Virus record (IMG/VR): IMGVR_UViG_3300024261_000062
Span: 1 to 41,827 of that record
Origin: a virus
Reading direction: 5' to 3' (one strand)
DNA length: 41,827 bases
Positions 26,509-33,400 of this stretch are shown in pieces; positions within the stretch are counted from its first letter, which is position 1; every line of letters begins with the position of its first letter. The notes below the pieces were generated by a model. The model saw only the letters and a program-made list of their open reading frames with translations, did no database searches and was not told the DNA's origin. Position numbers and translations under genes: made by a program.

Positions 26509-27248
26509 GTCTCTGTCCTCACAAATAAAGGTTCATATTCATATTGTCTCTGTCCATCAAATTGATACTGCTTTTTATCTAACTCATAAATTATTTGTGA
26601 TGGGACATTACCTACTAGCCATGCTTTAGTATTTTTTAAATATGACTCTCTACCTTGACGTAAGTGTCTTACAAAACCATCTCTATTAGTCCATATTGGT
26701 ACTTTATCTTTTTGAAGTCTATATGAAATGTGATGATCAGAAGCTTTACCATTCTCCCAAACTCCTAAAGGATACTTTAATAAAATATCTCTAGTAAAAC
26801 AACTAGTTGCAAAACTTGCAATTGCAGTTTGAAAATTTCCTTCTTTACTTAATACCTCATCAACGGAAGCCCAAGGAGGATAGTCATCATATAAAGGTCT
26901 AACAAGAGATGCATTTTCATCTATTAATGGTAATGCATGAAATGAAACATTAGAGTGCGAACTTATTTTATCTCCGTACATTTCCATATTACACCAACCG
27001 GTGAATACATCGTACTTAGGTGCATTAGCTAATACAGTATCAATAGCTCTTTTATAGCTAATAGCATCATCTGACATAATAACATAATGACTGAAGTTAG
27101 TTTGTTTAACAAACATATTCATTTCATGTACTACTTGAGGTTCAGTAAATGCTTTAAACCATACTCTAGGTAAATTCCAATTCTCTCTCATAGATGTTAT
27201 AGCCGGAGGTATTATTCTTGGCTGCATTATCATTAATACAGGATTCAT
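26505..27248 (-). CDS. Glycosyltransferase-like protein
   Basis: A 247-residue protein with the look of a GT-A enzyme: FSHYVIMSDDAI gives an acidic DD metal site, FATSCFTRDILLKYP resembles the central acceptor region, and DHHISYRLQKDKVPIW places an acidic/histidine pair near the C-terminus. It is joined to genes on both sides by 4-base overlaps. Sugar donor and acceptor are unknown. Confidence 0.7.
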   Translation of the reverse strand: MNPVLMIMQPRIIPPAITSMRENWNLPRVWFKAFTEPQVVHEMNMFVKQTNFSHYVIMSDDAISYKRAIDTVLANAPKYDVFTGWCNMEMYGDKISSHSNVSFHALPLIDENASLVRPLYDDYPPWASVDEVLSKEGNFQTAIASFATSCFTRDILLKYPLGVWENGKASDHHISYRLQKDKVPIWTNRDGFVRHLRQGRESYLKNTKAWLVGNVPSQIIYELDKKQYQFDGQRQYEYEPLFVRTET

Positions 27249-27946
27249 ATCCAGTTGTCCAATATTTTAGGATTAAACTTTACTCTATTCAGTTGTTGAG
27301 GTTTTGGTTTACCATGAAAGTAAACTATAGAAGCATTATTTAATAAAGTTGGATTAGACATTATATGACACTTATAAGATAATATACGATTAGGAAATCC
27401 AATATCTATTCTGGGTACTCTTCCATCTTCATTAAATAACTTTCTCATCATCTCTAATTCAGAAGGAATATTCCACGGAGCTAATCTACAATGTTTTAAA
27501 ACCCAATCTCGTTTATTAGTCCAAACATCCCAAATATAATTAGATGTCTTATCACTAACAATACATATTGCATTACAAACATCACCTTCTATCATTGGAT
27601 CTGATATTAATCCAACATCTAAAGGAAAAGATAGAATGTCGTCAATGTTAGACATTATAACAGTGTCTAAGCCAATAATCATTCTACGATTAGTTGTAAT
27701 ATCTGGACGAAATAATTCAGCTAATAAAGACCAGCCTGGAGTGGTAGGGTCTAGGAAGGGAACAGAACGAATCGGTTCGTTGAATTTATAATCATCATCA
27801 ACTAAACAAACCAACTCAAAATCTGTTGTAATGTTTCTCTTTAATCCACGATAAAGTTTATCTGCCCATTCAGCGTTATATATTTCTGCAGAGTGTGGTA
27901 AACCCTTTCCGGTTCCTTTAAAGAGAGCGCATATAATCGATATCAT
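27245..27946 (-). CDS. Glycosyltransferase, GT8-like
   Basis: A 233-residue protein. I choose ATG 27946 (MISIICALFKG) over the TTG at 27958. It has DFELVCLVDDD, then MIIGLDTVI (D-x-x as metal site, as LDTD/DxD in GT8), and the C-terminal SIVYFHGKPKPQ that resembles the HxxGxxKPW motif of GT8 enzymes. It overlaps the end of the preceding gene by 29 bases. A likely step is addition of a sugar to a glycan or to a virion or DNA acceptor. Confidence 0.78.
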   Translation of the reverse strand: MISIICALFKGTGKGLPHSAEIYNAEWADKLYRGLKRNITTDFELVCLVDDDYKFNEPIRSVPFLDPTTPGWSLLAELFRPDITTNRRMIIGLDTVIMSNIDDILSFPLDVGLISDPMIEGDVCNAICIVSDKTSNYIWDVWTNKRDWVLKHCRLAPWNIPSELEMMRKLFNEDGRVPRIDIGFPNRILSYKCHIMSNPTLLNNASIVYFHGKPKPQQLNRVKFNPKILDNWI

Positions 27947-28130
27947 TAAATCGCTCAAATTGAATAGGCGTTAAGTCTCCATCTTCTGACAACGCCTTTA
28001 TAACATCATATTCTTCATCTAGTATTTGCAATTCATATTCAACTGAGTCTTTGACTCTCGCTGTCTTTACTTCATATTGTAATTCTTGTAATTCTTTTGC
28101 AATCCAAATTCGTCTAATATTTCTATTCAT
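27918..28130 (-). CDS. Small charged protein with structured leader (70 aa)
   Basis: Starts MNRNIRRIWIAKELQELQYEVK; a basic N-terminus followed by an acidic coiled region. AAAGGAGA precedes the ATG by 4 bases. Codons 2-7 form one arm of a perfect 15-bp inverted repeat with the leader, so its start and ribosome site lie in the loop (see the regulatory feature). Basic N-terminus plus such a leader would suit an RNA- or DNA-binding regulator that controls itself; this is inference. Confidence 0.75.
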   Translation of the reverse strand: MNRNIRRIWIAKELQELQYEVKTARVKDSVEYELQILDEEYDVIKALSEDGDLTPIQFERFNDIDYMRSL

Positions 28131-28206
28131 AATATCTCCTTTAAATATGTAGGGAGAAAAATATTAGACGAATCATGTCTGTGTCCGGTAAGTAAAACAC
28201 CTCCTT
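28108..28206 (-). promoter_or_regulatory. Leader hairpin enclosing an upstream ORF, ribosome site and start codon
   Basis: Perfect 15-bp inverted repeat: 28173-28159 pairs with 28122-28108, leaving a 36-base loop that holds AAAGGAGA (28142-28135) and the start ATG (28130-28128). Inside the loop TCTCC (28157-28153) can pair with GGAGA (28139-28135) and hide the ribosome site. A perfect anti-16S sequence AAGGAGGTG lies farther up at 28206-28198 with no start codon at the normal distance, possibly a ribosome standby site. Confidence 0.6.
28141..28176 (-). CDS. Possible leader peptide ORF (11 aa)
   Basis: ATG at 28176, peptide MIRLIFFSLHI, stop TAA at 28143-28141. It covers the 5' arm of the inverted repeat and its stop abuts the ribosome site of the 70-aa gene (TAAAGGAGA), so translation of it could open the hairpin and allow re-initiation. 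The codons are partly fixed by the repeat, so a real peptide is not proven. Confidence 0.35.
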   Translation of the reverse strand: MIRLIFFSLHI

Positions 28207-28235
28207 CGACCGAACGTAGCGACGTTAATTATAAT

Positions 28236-28457
28236 CTATCCTTGAACACCAAAATGTTCTAATAGATCGTTATAGTCACCAACAAATTTTCCATCTAATA
28301 TAATTTGTGGGACTTTCTTACTATTTGTTTCTTTCATGAGATTATAAAATAACTTCTTATCACTCTCAACAATAGAATACTTAATTCCTTTTTGGTCTAA
28401 TAAATCTTTTGCTTTATCACACCATTCACAATCGGGAACGGACTGATGCCTAACCAC
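28236..28457 (-). CDS. Glutaredoxin
   Basis: A 73-residue glutaredoxin. The active site is C-E-W-C (residues 10-13 in VPDCEWCDKAK), with the cis-proline VPQIILDGKFVG and the glutathione-binding GD later. The start is set at GTG 28457 because AGAGGG lies 6 bases upstream and it clears the preceding stop; ATG 28484 is the alternative. It could serve as electron donor for a phage or host ribonucleotide reductase. A CEWC site is unusual compared with the common CPYC. Confidence 0.88.
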   Translation of the reverse strand: MVRHQSVPDCEWCDKAKDLLDQKGIKYSIVESDKKLFYNLMKETNSKKVPQIILDGKFVGDYNDLLEHFGVQG

Positions 28458-28467
28458 AACATTCCCT

Positions 28468-28884
28468 CTAATCTCCAGATTCATTTTTTTTCATTTCTTT
28501 TTGTAATTGTTTTATTTGAAAAGCTCTTTGGACACACATGTTTGTATAGCTGGCTGCTATTTGTGCTTTTTCACCTTTAAGGGTTCCAGCCCATTCAGAT
28601 ACAAATTGATTCCATGTAATCATTATTCTTATATTGTCTAATATGCAACCACATATGGATTGTAATTCGGCGGGCCAGAATTCATTTAAAGATTGTGCGT
28701 TCTCCATCTTTTCCCAACAACCTTTAACAAAACCATATATAGCATCGCTAGGATACCAATAAGGATTAAACTGAGGTAGGTGTTTTCCTTCTTGAGCCTG
28801 AACTTTAAAAGCTGAAAAGATTAACAATGAAGAAAGAATTAAAACTAAAAATATTTTTTTAAATATATTTTCAAATCGGGCCAT
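28468..28884 (-). CDS. Secreted hypothetical protein (138 aa)
   Basis: Residues 1-30 are a signal peptide (KKIFLVLILSSLLIFSAFKVQA, cleavage probably after VQA). The mature part has cysteines (FVKGCWEKM, SICGCILDN, TNMCVQRA) that could form disulfides in the periplasm. It overlaps the preceding gene by 14 bases. Function unknown; location next to glutaredoxin is suggestive but may be coincidence. Confidence 0.75.
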   Translation of the reverse strand: MARFENIFKKIFLVLILSSLLIFSAFKVQAQEGKHLPQFNPYWYPSDAIYGFVKGCWEKMENAQSLNEFWPAELQSICGCILDNIRIMITWNQFVSEWAGTLKGEKAQIAASYTNMCVQRAFQIKQLQKEMKKNESGD

Positions 28885-29077
28885 CTGTTTTTATACTTAC
28901 GTGGTAACCTTGATCTTGTAGAGACTTAGCTATCTTTAGTGCTTGTTCTCTATCTATGCAGGGTCTTCTTTGGATATCTTTTTTATCAGGCGCGCTCCAC
29001 TTGACATTCTCTTTCATCTGCGCGTGATAATTATTACTTTTATTCTTATCTTTAAAATACTCTAACCAAATATTCAT
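28871..29077 (-). CDS. Hypothetical small protein (68 aa)
   Basis: Starts MNIWLEYFKDKNKSN; charged, with an AALKIAK-like helix (REQALKIAKSLQDQGYHVSIK) in the second half. It ends inside the start of the secreted protein gene. No motif recognised; no clear ribosome site. Confidence 0.6.
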   Translation of the reverse strand: MNIWLEYFKDKNKSNNYHAQMKENVKWSAPDKKDIQRRPCIDREQALKIAKSLQDQGYHVSIKTDGPI

Positions 29078-29094
29078 TTGATTATTTTAAATCG

Positions 29095-29137
29095 AAGAAA
29101 GCAAAAGGAAAGGCTGTGCTTACCAAAGGCATCAGCC
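29095..29137 (-). terminator. Probable intrinsic terminator after the acidic protein gene
   Basis: On the minus strand GGCTG-A-TGC (29137-29129) pairs with GCACAGCC (29119-29112) with one bulged base, followed by a T-rich stretch (TTTCCTTTTGCTTTCTT). Lies 17 bases downstream of the stop at 29154. A 25-codon frame through it is less convincing than a terminator. Confidence 0.5.
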
Positions 29138-29153
29138 ATTCCTAGGTACATTC

Positions 29154-30173
29154 TTATTTACGGTTTCCAGACAAGTATGATGCAACTTGTGCAACGAAAG
29201 AACCTTCAGGAAGTTCTACATTTGAACTTGCTTCACCTGGATCAAAGGAAGCGTCTTCCCTTGATACATAGTAACCATGATTCTGGTCGTCTGGGTTATC
29301 GCGCCAGTCGGTGTGTCTCTGCTGATCGCTTTTCTTACCCATTTTACCTGCAGCCTTTGCGGCACCACCTTTTTTGCTACCCTTCTTGTCAAAGTCTTTA
29401 CTATCACGATAGGCATCAAATTTGTCAGCTTGCCTTTTTCGCTTAGCGTCTGATTTTGCGGTTTTGGTTGTTCCTAGCGTTGGTTTCTGGGAGCTTGGAT
29501 TATCACGGATATCATTATAAGCTTTTTGAGCCGCGTCATCTGCTGTGGCAGAACTTATTTCATCAACAGGTTCTACTTCTTCTTTCTTTTCCTTTTTAGC
29601 GTACCATTTGTCTTTGTCTCTTTCTTGATCACCTTTTGGCACTAGTGCCCGCATATCTGGTCTTTTCCTCACGGGTTCTTTTTTGTGCATTCGAGGATTT
29701 GCGGCTTTGTGAGCTGCAAAAGCTGCGTCGCCTTGATACCAGGCAGCCTTGACATCATCTTGATCGTCTTCTTGAACTTCTTCATCATCGTCGTCTTCAT
29801 CGTCTTCATCGTCACTATCATCATCATCTTCTTTTACTTTAGATTTAGCTTCTTTTGCAAATTGAGGTGGGACTTTTCCTTTTTTAGGTTTGTCATCACC
29901 TTCATCTGAATCACTATCATCAGAATCATCATCATCACCTTCTTCCTCTTCATCATCTTCTTCTGCGAAAAGAGTTTGAGCGATTTTTAATTTCTCGTCT
30001 TCAATTGCGGCAACAACCTTAGCTTCAACGATTCCATTAAACTTCTCATTAGCTGCGTGTAACTCACCGGACAGGACTAAATCCACCAGTTCTGACGCAG
30101 GATTCGAAGGAGTTTCCGTGGCCTCAGTTGCATCGTCATTATTTACTTCTTCTTGTATTTCCTTATCCGACAT
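29154..30173 (-). CDS. Highly acidic late protein, possible prohead core/scaffold component
   Basis: A 339-residue protein. The N-terminal LVDLVLSGELHAANEKFNGIVEAKV and AAIEDEKLKIAQTLF resemble a segment found in T4-type prohead core proteins as I recall them. Residues about 70-145 are a D/E/S low-complexity block, then a basic, lysine-rich stretch, and the C-terminus ends GSFVAQVASYLSGNRK. A perfect late promoter element (30214-30221) lies 41 bases upstream. Scaffold or internal head protein is the best guess; high charge separation also suits a nucleic-acid-associated protein. Confidence 0.7.
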   Translation of the reverse strand: MSDKEIQEEVNNDDATEATETPSNPASELVDLVLSGELHAANEKFNGIVEAKVVAAIEDEKLKIAQTLFAEEDDEEEEGDDDDSDDSDSDEGDDKPKKGKVPPQFAKEAKSKVKEDDDDSDDEDDEDDDDEEVQEDDQDDVKAAWYQGDAAFAAHKAANPRMHKKEPVRKRPDMRALVPKGDQERDKDKWYAKKEKKEEVEPVDEISSATADDAAQKAYNDIRDNPSSQKPTLGTTKTAKSDAKRKRQADKFDAYRDSKDFDKKGSKKGGAAKAAGKMGKKSDQQRHTDWRDNPDDQNHGYYVSREDASFDPGEASSNVELPEGSFVAQVASYLSGNRK

Positions 30174-30213
30174 TGATACACTCCGTAATTTATTGTCAGT
30201 TTGTCATTTACTT

Positions 30214-30221
30214 TATTTATA
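30214..30221 (-). promoter_or_regulatory. T4-type late promoter TATAAATA
   Basis: Exact match to the T4 late -10 element, with expected start near 30207 and a leader of about 34 bases containing GGAG before the acidic protein gene. Confidence 0.75.
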
Positions 30222-30226
30222 CGATT

Positions 30227-30547
30227 TTAGAAGTCCTGGAAACTTTCTGTCTCATCCCATCGGCCTACAACGCCAATCATAGGGTCTTTATTAGGATGAT
30301 CATAATTTTTATTATCTAATATCTTTGTACCAATAACATATTCTAATACTTCAATACATTTATCAAAACGCATATTATGTATTGATTCTAATCCCATTAA
30401 TGTATTAAGTATGTTATCTTTATCAATATCAGGGTTCTCCATAACATTCTCAGATAGTAATTTTACATCATCTGAAATCTGTCCTAGCTGTTGTATAGAT
30501 TCTTCTAAATCAAATCTATCATATAAAGCACCTTGTGTTATACTCAT
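30227..30547 (-). CDS. Hypothetical protein (106 aa)
   Basis: Starts MSITQGALYDRFDLEE at 30547, with AAAGGA immediately upstream; the longer frame to 30586 would read into the tRNA-Tyr gene and is rejected. Mostly acidic helices (QLGQISDDVKLLSENV). The ribosome site nearly touches the tRNA 3' CCA, so tRNA processing could free the mRNA 5' end. Confidence 0.72.
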   Translation of the reverse strand: MSITQGALYDRFDLEESIQQLGQISDDVKLLSENVMENPDIDKDNILNTLMGLESIHNMRFDKCIEVLEYVIGTKILDNKNYDHPNKDPMIGVVGRWDETESFQDF

Positions 30548-30556
30548 AAATTCCTT

Positions 30557-30640
30557 TGGTGGGGAGAGATGGAGTCGAACCATCACAGTCTCAGACGGCT
30601 GATTTACAGTCAGTTGGGCTCACCTATGCTCAGTCTCCCC
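30557..30640 (-). tRNA. tRNA-Tyr(GTA)
   Basis: Class II cloverleaf with a long variable arm. Acceptor GGGGAGA/TCTCCCC, anticodon loop CTGTAAA (GTA), T loop GGTTCGACTCC, discriminator A and an encoded CCA. It lies within a protein-coding unit, directly between two genes, not in the array at 41.2 kb. Confidence 0.93.
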
Positions 30641-30931
30641 TTATGTTGGGTATTTTAAATTATATTCGTTCATGATCTCTACTATCTTATCACGGACTGT
30701 TTGAAAAACTTCTTGTTCTCCCTCTGAATATTTTTCTTCCTGATATTTAATTTCACTTCTAATAAACTGTTCTATGTCCCACATAGCTAAAGACCAGTTC
30801 ATACCATCAGCTGATTGACGATAATTCTCATGGTCTTCAGGTAACTCAAATTCTAATGTAGCTCTCATTGGCTTTATTTCCTTACCTTGTATATGGGTTT
30901 CATATTGCTTCTTTTTAACTTCAAAGGGCAT
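30641..30931 (-). CDS. Hypothetical protein, paralogue of the protein at 40171-40395
   Basis: The core ATLEFELPEDHENY ... MNWSLAMWDIEQFIRS aligns with AILEFNLPDDKEEF ... MDWALLAWDIDQKIRS of the second copy about 9.4 kb away. A further start at 30868 (MRATLEF) matches the start of the paralogue; the longer form overlaps the HAD gene by 11 bases. The stop is adjacent to the tRNA-Tyr 5' end. I remember this small family in various phages, without known function. Confidence 0.75.
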   Translation of the reverse strand: MPFEVKKKQYETHIQGKEIKPMRATLEFELPEDHENYRQSADGMNWSLAMWDIEQFIRSEIKYQEEKYSEGEQEVFQTVRDKIVEIMNEYNLKYPT

Positions 30932-31286
30932 CGCCGTTCAATGCCTCACTGATAGGGAACCACGCATCAGAGTTATATGACTTATCACAAATGTAAACAT
31001 CGAAAAAAGGTTTACCTACAATTAATTCATGGTAATTAACACCCCATCTTTTTAATTGTTCTGCGGTCTGTGGTTTCCAAAATTCTGGGTTATCTTTATA
31101 CGTTCTACAACCTCTTCCTGTCCATAGTATAATACGATGACCCTTTTCATATAGAGCGTTTATATGATCGATCCGATCCTGCCATGGTTCCATATCCATA
31201 TAAGTAATCGTATTATCATTTTTTTCTTTTCTTACTGTATCACGGTTAGTACAAATAGTACCATCAATATCGAAGCAATAATGCAT
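30921..31286 (-). CDS. HAD-superfamily phosphatase-like protein
   Basis: A 121-residue protein opening MHYCFDIDGTICTNR, which contains the D-x-D-G-T nucleophile motif, followed by GHRIILWTGRGCR (motif II Thr-Gly-Arg) and VGKPFFDVYICDKS (lysine and acidic metal residues). It resembles capsule-biosynthesis-type phosphatases that act on sugar phosphates. AAAGGA precedes the ATG. Confidence 0.85.
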   Translation of the reverse strand: MHYCFDIDGTICTNRDTVRKEKNDNTITYMDMEPWQDRIDHINALYEKGHRIILWTGRGCRTYKDNPEFWKPQTAEQLKRWGVNYHELIVGKPFFDVYICDKSYNSDAWFPISEALNGDAL

Positions 31287-31319
31287 TAGTAATTCCTTTC
31301 TAATTGTTAACGGACACGT

Positions 31320-31721
31320 TTACTTGAGTGCATGCTGTAGCCTTTCAACAAATGTTATATGAGCCTTTGGTGGTTTCTTAAATTGAAAACCATATGTTCT
31401 GCTTTCTAAATCTTTTAAAACATCCGCAATTTGATACGTTTCAAATTCATATATGTCGTTATTCATATCACCAGATTCAAACTGATGATGCCTCGCATAG
31501 TATTCTAAATTTGTAAGTGCTTCTTTATATATCTCTCTGTTCTTAGAATTTGCAGACATTATTGACATACGTAACCAATTTCCAATTCTATCTACATTAG
31601 GATAATAATTAAATCGATGTAACCACTCTTGCATGAATTCAACCTTCTCACGAACATCTTTTATTCGCTTTACTCGAACTCTTGCTACTTGCCAACTTAT
31701 ATTCCACTTGTCTGATCTCAT
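31320..31721 (-). CDS. Hypothetical basic protein (133 aa), possibly leaderless
   Basis: Starts MRSDKWNISWQVARVRVKR; basic and helical with tryptophans, no motif recognised. The promoter at 31728-31756 places the -10 only 6 bases before the ATG, so the predicted transcription start coincides with the start codon and there is no ribosome site. Either the mRNA is leaderless, or the true start is Met-30. Confidence 0.75.
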   Translation of the reverse strand: MRSDKWNISWQVARVRVKRIKDVREKVEFMQEWLHRFNYYPNVDRIGNWLRMSIMSANSKNREIYKEALTNLEYYARHHQFESGDMNNDIYEFETYQIADVLKDLESRTYGFQFKKPPKAHITFVERLQHALK

Positions 31722-31727
31722 ATTAAT

Positions 31728-31756
31728 ATTATACTACATACAAAACAAAATGTCAA
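31728..31756 (-). promoter_or_regulatory. Sigma70-like promoter immediately before a start codon
   Basis: TTGACA (31756-31751), 17-base spacer, TATAAT (31733-31728). The ATG of the 133-aa gene begins 6 bases after the -10, which is where transcription should start. Confidence 0.88.
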
Positions 31757-31766
31757 GGAAAAAGAA

Positions 31767-31937
31767 TTATAATGCTCCAAAGAAAATATATTGATCCATA
31801 AACGCCCAAACCTCGTGTGGTAATTCTGCCCACCTACAAAGTTTAATGAAGTTAAGTTGCCAGAAAGTATACCAGTCTATACTAACAAAACTATATGCAT
31901 AACCTAATAAGAATCCAATTAAAAGATATTTTAACAT
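31767..31937 (-). CDS. Small membrane protein (56 aa)
   Basis: Begins MLKYLLIGFLLGYAYSFVS, a single transmembrane helix, followed by an aromatic-rich tail (DWYTFWQLNF). Start and preceding stop overlap by one base (TAATG), supporting coupled translation. No family recognised. Confidence 0.65.
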   Translation of the reverse strand: MLKYLLIGFLLGYAYSFVSIDWYTFWQLNFIKLCRWAELPHEVWAFMDQYIFFGAL

Positions 31938-32146
31938 TATTCCTGTTCTTTTAAAACCCAGTAATATCTTCCATAAGGTAGGTGTGCGGTTTCACAATAA
32001 TCATAAATCTGTCCATAATGTTCTAATACGCCGCCTTTATCTGTTGTCTTCATATACTTGATAGGACAGTCTTCAGGGGCTGTAACCGCTATCCATGTAA
32101 CAATAATAGCTTGAACAGCTAGCATAACTGTGGTTGGTATAATCAT
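31937..32146 (-). CDS. Small membrane protein (69 aa)
   Basis: ATG 32146 overlaps the previous stop (ATGA). One hydrophobic segment near the N-terminus (PTTVMLAVQAIIVTWIAV), then a soluble tail with two cysteines (DCPIKY, YDYCETAH) that would lie in the periplasm if the helix is a signal anchor. Unknown function. Confidence 0.65.
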   Translation of the reverse strand: MIIPTTVMLAVQAIIVTWIAVTAPEDCPIKYMKTTDKGGVLEHYGQIYDYCETAHLPYGRYYWVLKEQE

Positions 32147-32316
32147 CGATGGCCTGACCAATTCATATAAGGATCATCATACATTTCACGTTGAGCTTGT
32201 TCCTTTCTCAACATTCTAATCATATCTCCACGTTCTTCATCTATAACATGCTGAGGTCGAGTATCTATATCTTCCATAGGTTCTTCAGCAACTTTCTTTG
32301 CTATTGTATCTACCAT
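32143..32316 (-). CDS. Hypothetical small protein (57 aa)
   Basis: Start 32316 (MVDTIAKKVAEEP) chosen because GGAG lies 7 bases upstream; ATG 32343 overlapping the previous gene is possible. Charged helical protein rich in E, R and M; unknown. Confidence 0.6.
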   Translation of the reverse strand: MVDTIAKKVAEEPMEDIDTRPQHVIDEERGDMIRMLRKEQAQREMYDDPYMNWSGHR

Positions 32317-32336
32317 TCCTTGACTCCATAAGTATG

Positions 32337-32474
32337 TTAACATTTCTCAGACTCTTTTATATGATATGTTAAGTCTCTTTCTAATGTAGCGACTCTCTCC
32401 ATAAGAATTAATATTTGATTTTCTAATCTATCAACCCTACTTGTATTAGGTTTAAACGGATTATCGTTTTTCAT
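32337..32474 (-). CDS. Hypothetical coiled-coil peptide (45 aa)
   Basis: Start 32474 (MKNDNPFKPNTS) follows the preceding stop by one base and has AAGG upstream. The segment SRVDRLENQILILMERVATLERDL has regular leucine/valine heptads, as in a short coiled coil, so oligomerisation is likely. Confidence 0.6.
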   Translation of the reverse strand: MKNDNPFKPNTSRVDRLENQILILMERVATLERDLTYHIKESEKC

Positions 32475-32475
32475 A

Positions 32476-32694
32476 TTAACCTTGATATTCATTGACATGA
32501 TTCTCTGCCTCTTCAATTGTTTCAAAAAACGTTCCGGAACGCTCTTCTCTCTTTCCATCTATCACTGTCCATTCTCGAACTAGATATTTTCCAGATGTTG
32601 GTGAATCCCAAATCACTTCTTTCTCTCTCAAGATTTCAATAGTTGCATATTTAAAATCTGGTACCTTTTGAATTCCTCTAACAATACTTGCCAT
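32476..32694 (-). CDS. Hypothetical protein (72 aa)
   Basis: Starts MASIVRGIQKVPDFK with AGGA upstream. Beta-rich pattern (YATIEILREKEVIWD, YLVREWTVIDGK) ending in a helix (TIEEAENHVNEYQG). No recognised family. Confidence 0.65.
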   Translation of the reverse strand: MASIVRGIQKVPDFKYATIEILREKEVIWDSPTSGKYLVREWTVIDGKREERSGTFFETIEEAENHVNEYQG

Positions 32695-32702
32695 ATTAAA
32701 TC

Positions 32703-32888
32703 CTATGCTAAAATTATATCATCATGGTCTGCACATTCTGCAGTTCCATCTTCATATTCAACCACGTAAGCTGGTCCGGTTTGTGTAAAAAATTGGTATT
32801 TAACTTCACCCGTTTGGGGAAGTAAAGACTTCCTGCTATCGAGTGCAATGACAACCTTATCTCCAACTAAAAAATTATTATCTTCCAT
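32703..32888 (-). CDS. Hypothetical small protein (61 aa), SH3-like pattern
   Basis: Start 32888 (MEDNNFLVGDKVV) with AGAGG 4 bases upstream. The pattern GDKVVIAL..., GEVKYQFF..., AYVVEYEDGT is like small SH3/KOW-type beta barrels. Function unknown. Confidence 0.65.
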   Translation of the reverse strand: MEDNNFLVGDKVVIALDSRKSLLPQTGEVKYQFFTQTGPAYVVEYEDGTAECADHDDIILA

Positions 32889-32895
32889 ATGACCT

Positions 32896-32988
32896 CTATA
32901 ATGCAAAGAAAAGAATTATTGTTAAATACATCAGACCACCAAAGACGACGGTCGTTCCTATGAATCTTAATATCTCTTGTAATAGCAT
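32896..32988 (-). CDS. Membrane micropeptide (30 aa)
   Basis: MLLQEILRFIGTTVVFGG followed by a hydrophobic end (MYLTIILFFAL). GAGAG precedes the ATG by 3 bases, and the gene ends 7 bases before the next start, so translation looks organised. Single-pass membrane peptide of unknown role. Confidence 0.45.
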   Translation of the reverse strand: MLLQEILRFIGTTVVFGGLMYLTIILFFAL

Positions 32989-33062
32989 AATCTCTCTCAT
33001 AATAAATTAAAGTTAACCGCCACCCTCCCAACTCTTCGCTTCGGTGGTTGATCACCGGTATG

Positions 33063-33326
33063 TTAAAACATGTGTGCGATCGTCTGATCGAACCATTCGT
33101 AGACAAAACCTACTGCCATTGGTACACATATGAACTGAGTACCAGGAAGTGCTGAACAGAATAAACTGAATCCACCAAATAACAAATTACTGTTATCTGC
33201 AGTGACAAGACCAACAGTACTTGTAGTCTCGACATATGATTGTAACGTTGCACCAACAAGTGGTTCATAGTTATGAAATCCTTCAATCATATCTTTTGCG
33301 ATCGTACTTACTTCTGGCTCTATCAT
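33063..33326 (-). CDS. Hypothetical membrane-associated protein (87 aa)
   Basis: Starts MIEPEVSTIAKDMIEGFHNYE with GGAGAG upstream. The second half is hydrophobic (LLFGGFSLFCSALPG, FICVPMAVGFVYEW) and could form one or two membrane segments. First gene after the promoter at 33364-33392, heading the group of very small genes down to 31.8 kb. Confidence 0.65.
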   Translation of the reverse strand: MIEPEVSTIAKDMIEGFHNYEPLVGATLQSYVETTSTVGLVTADNSNLLFGGFSLFCSALPGTQFICVPMAVGFVYEWFDQTIAHMF

Positions 33327-33363
33327 ATCTCTCTCCTCGGCTAGTTTTTTTATCTCTGTATAT

Positions 33364-33392
33364 ATTATATCACATCTAGCTCAAAAAAGCAA
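33364..33392 (-). promoter_or_regulatory. Sigma70-like promoter with TTGCTT -35
   Basis: TTGCTT (33392-33387), 17-base spacer, TATAAT (33369-33364). It has the same layout as the other early promoters but a weaker -35; it drives the small-gene unit. Confidence 0.8.
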
Positions 33393-33400
33393 CAGAAATA

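Noticed and set aside
29105-29147. 25-codon minus-strand frame after the acidic protein gene (MYLGMADAFGK)
   Set aside because: No ribosome site at a suitable distance and it runs through a better-supported terminator hairpin.
29078-29909. Plus-strand frames opposite the acidic protein
   Set aside because: Antisense of the D/E/S-rich gene and its terminator; no start signals and no family resemblance.
32867-33106. Minus-strand frame of 79 codons
   Set aside because: Overlaps the 87-aa gene, a micropeptide frame with a ribosome site and the next gene; composition is not protein-like.
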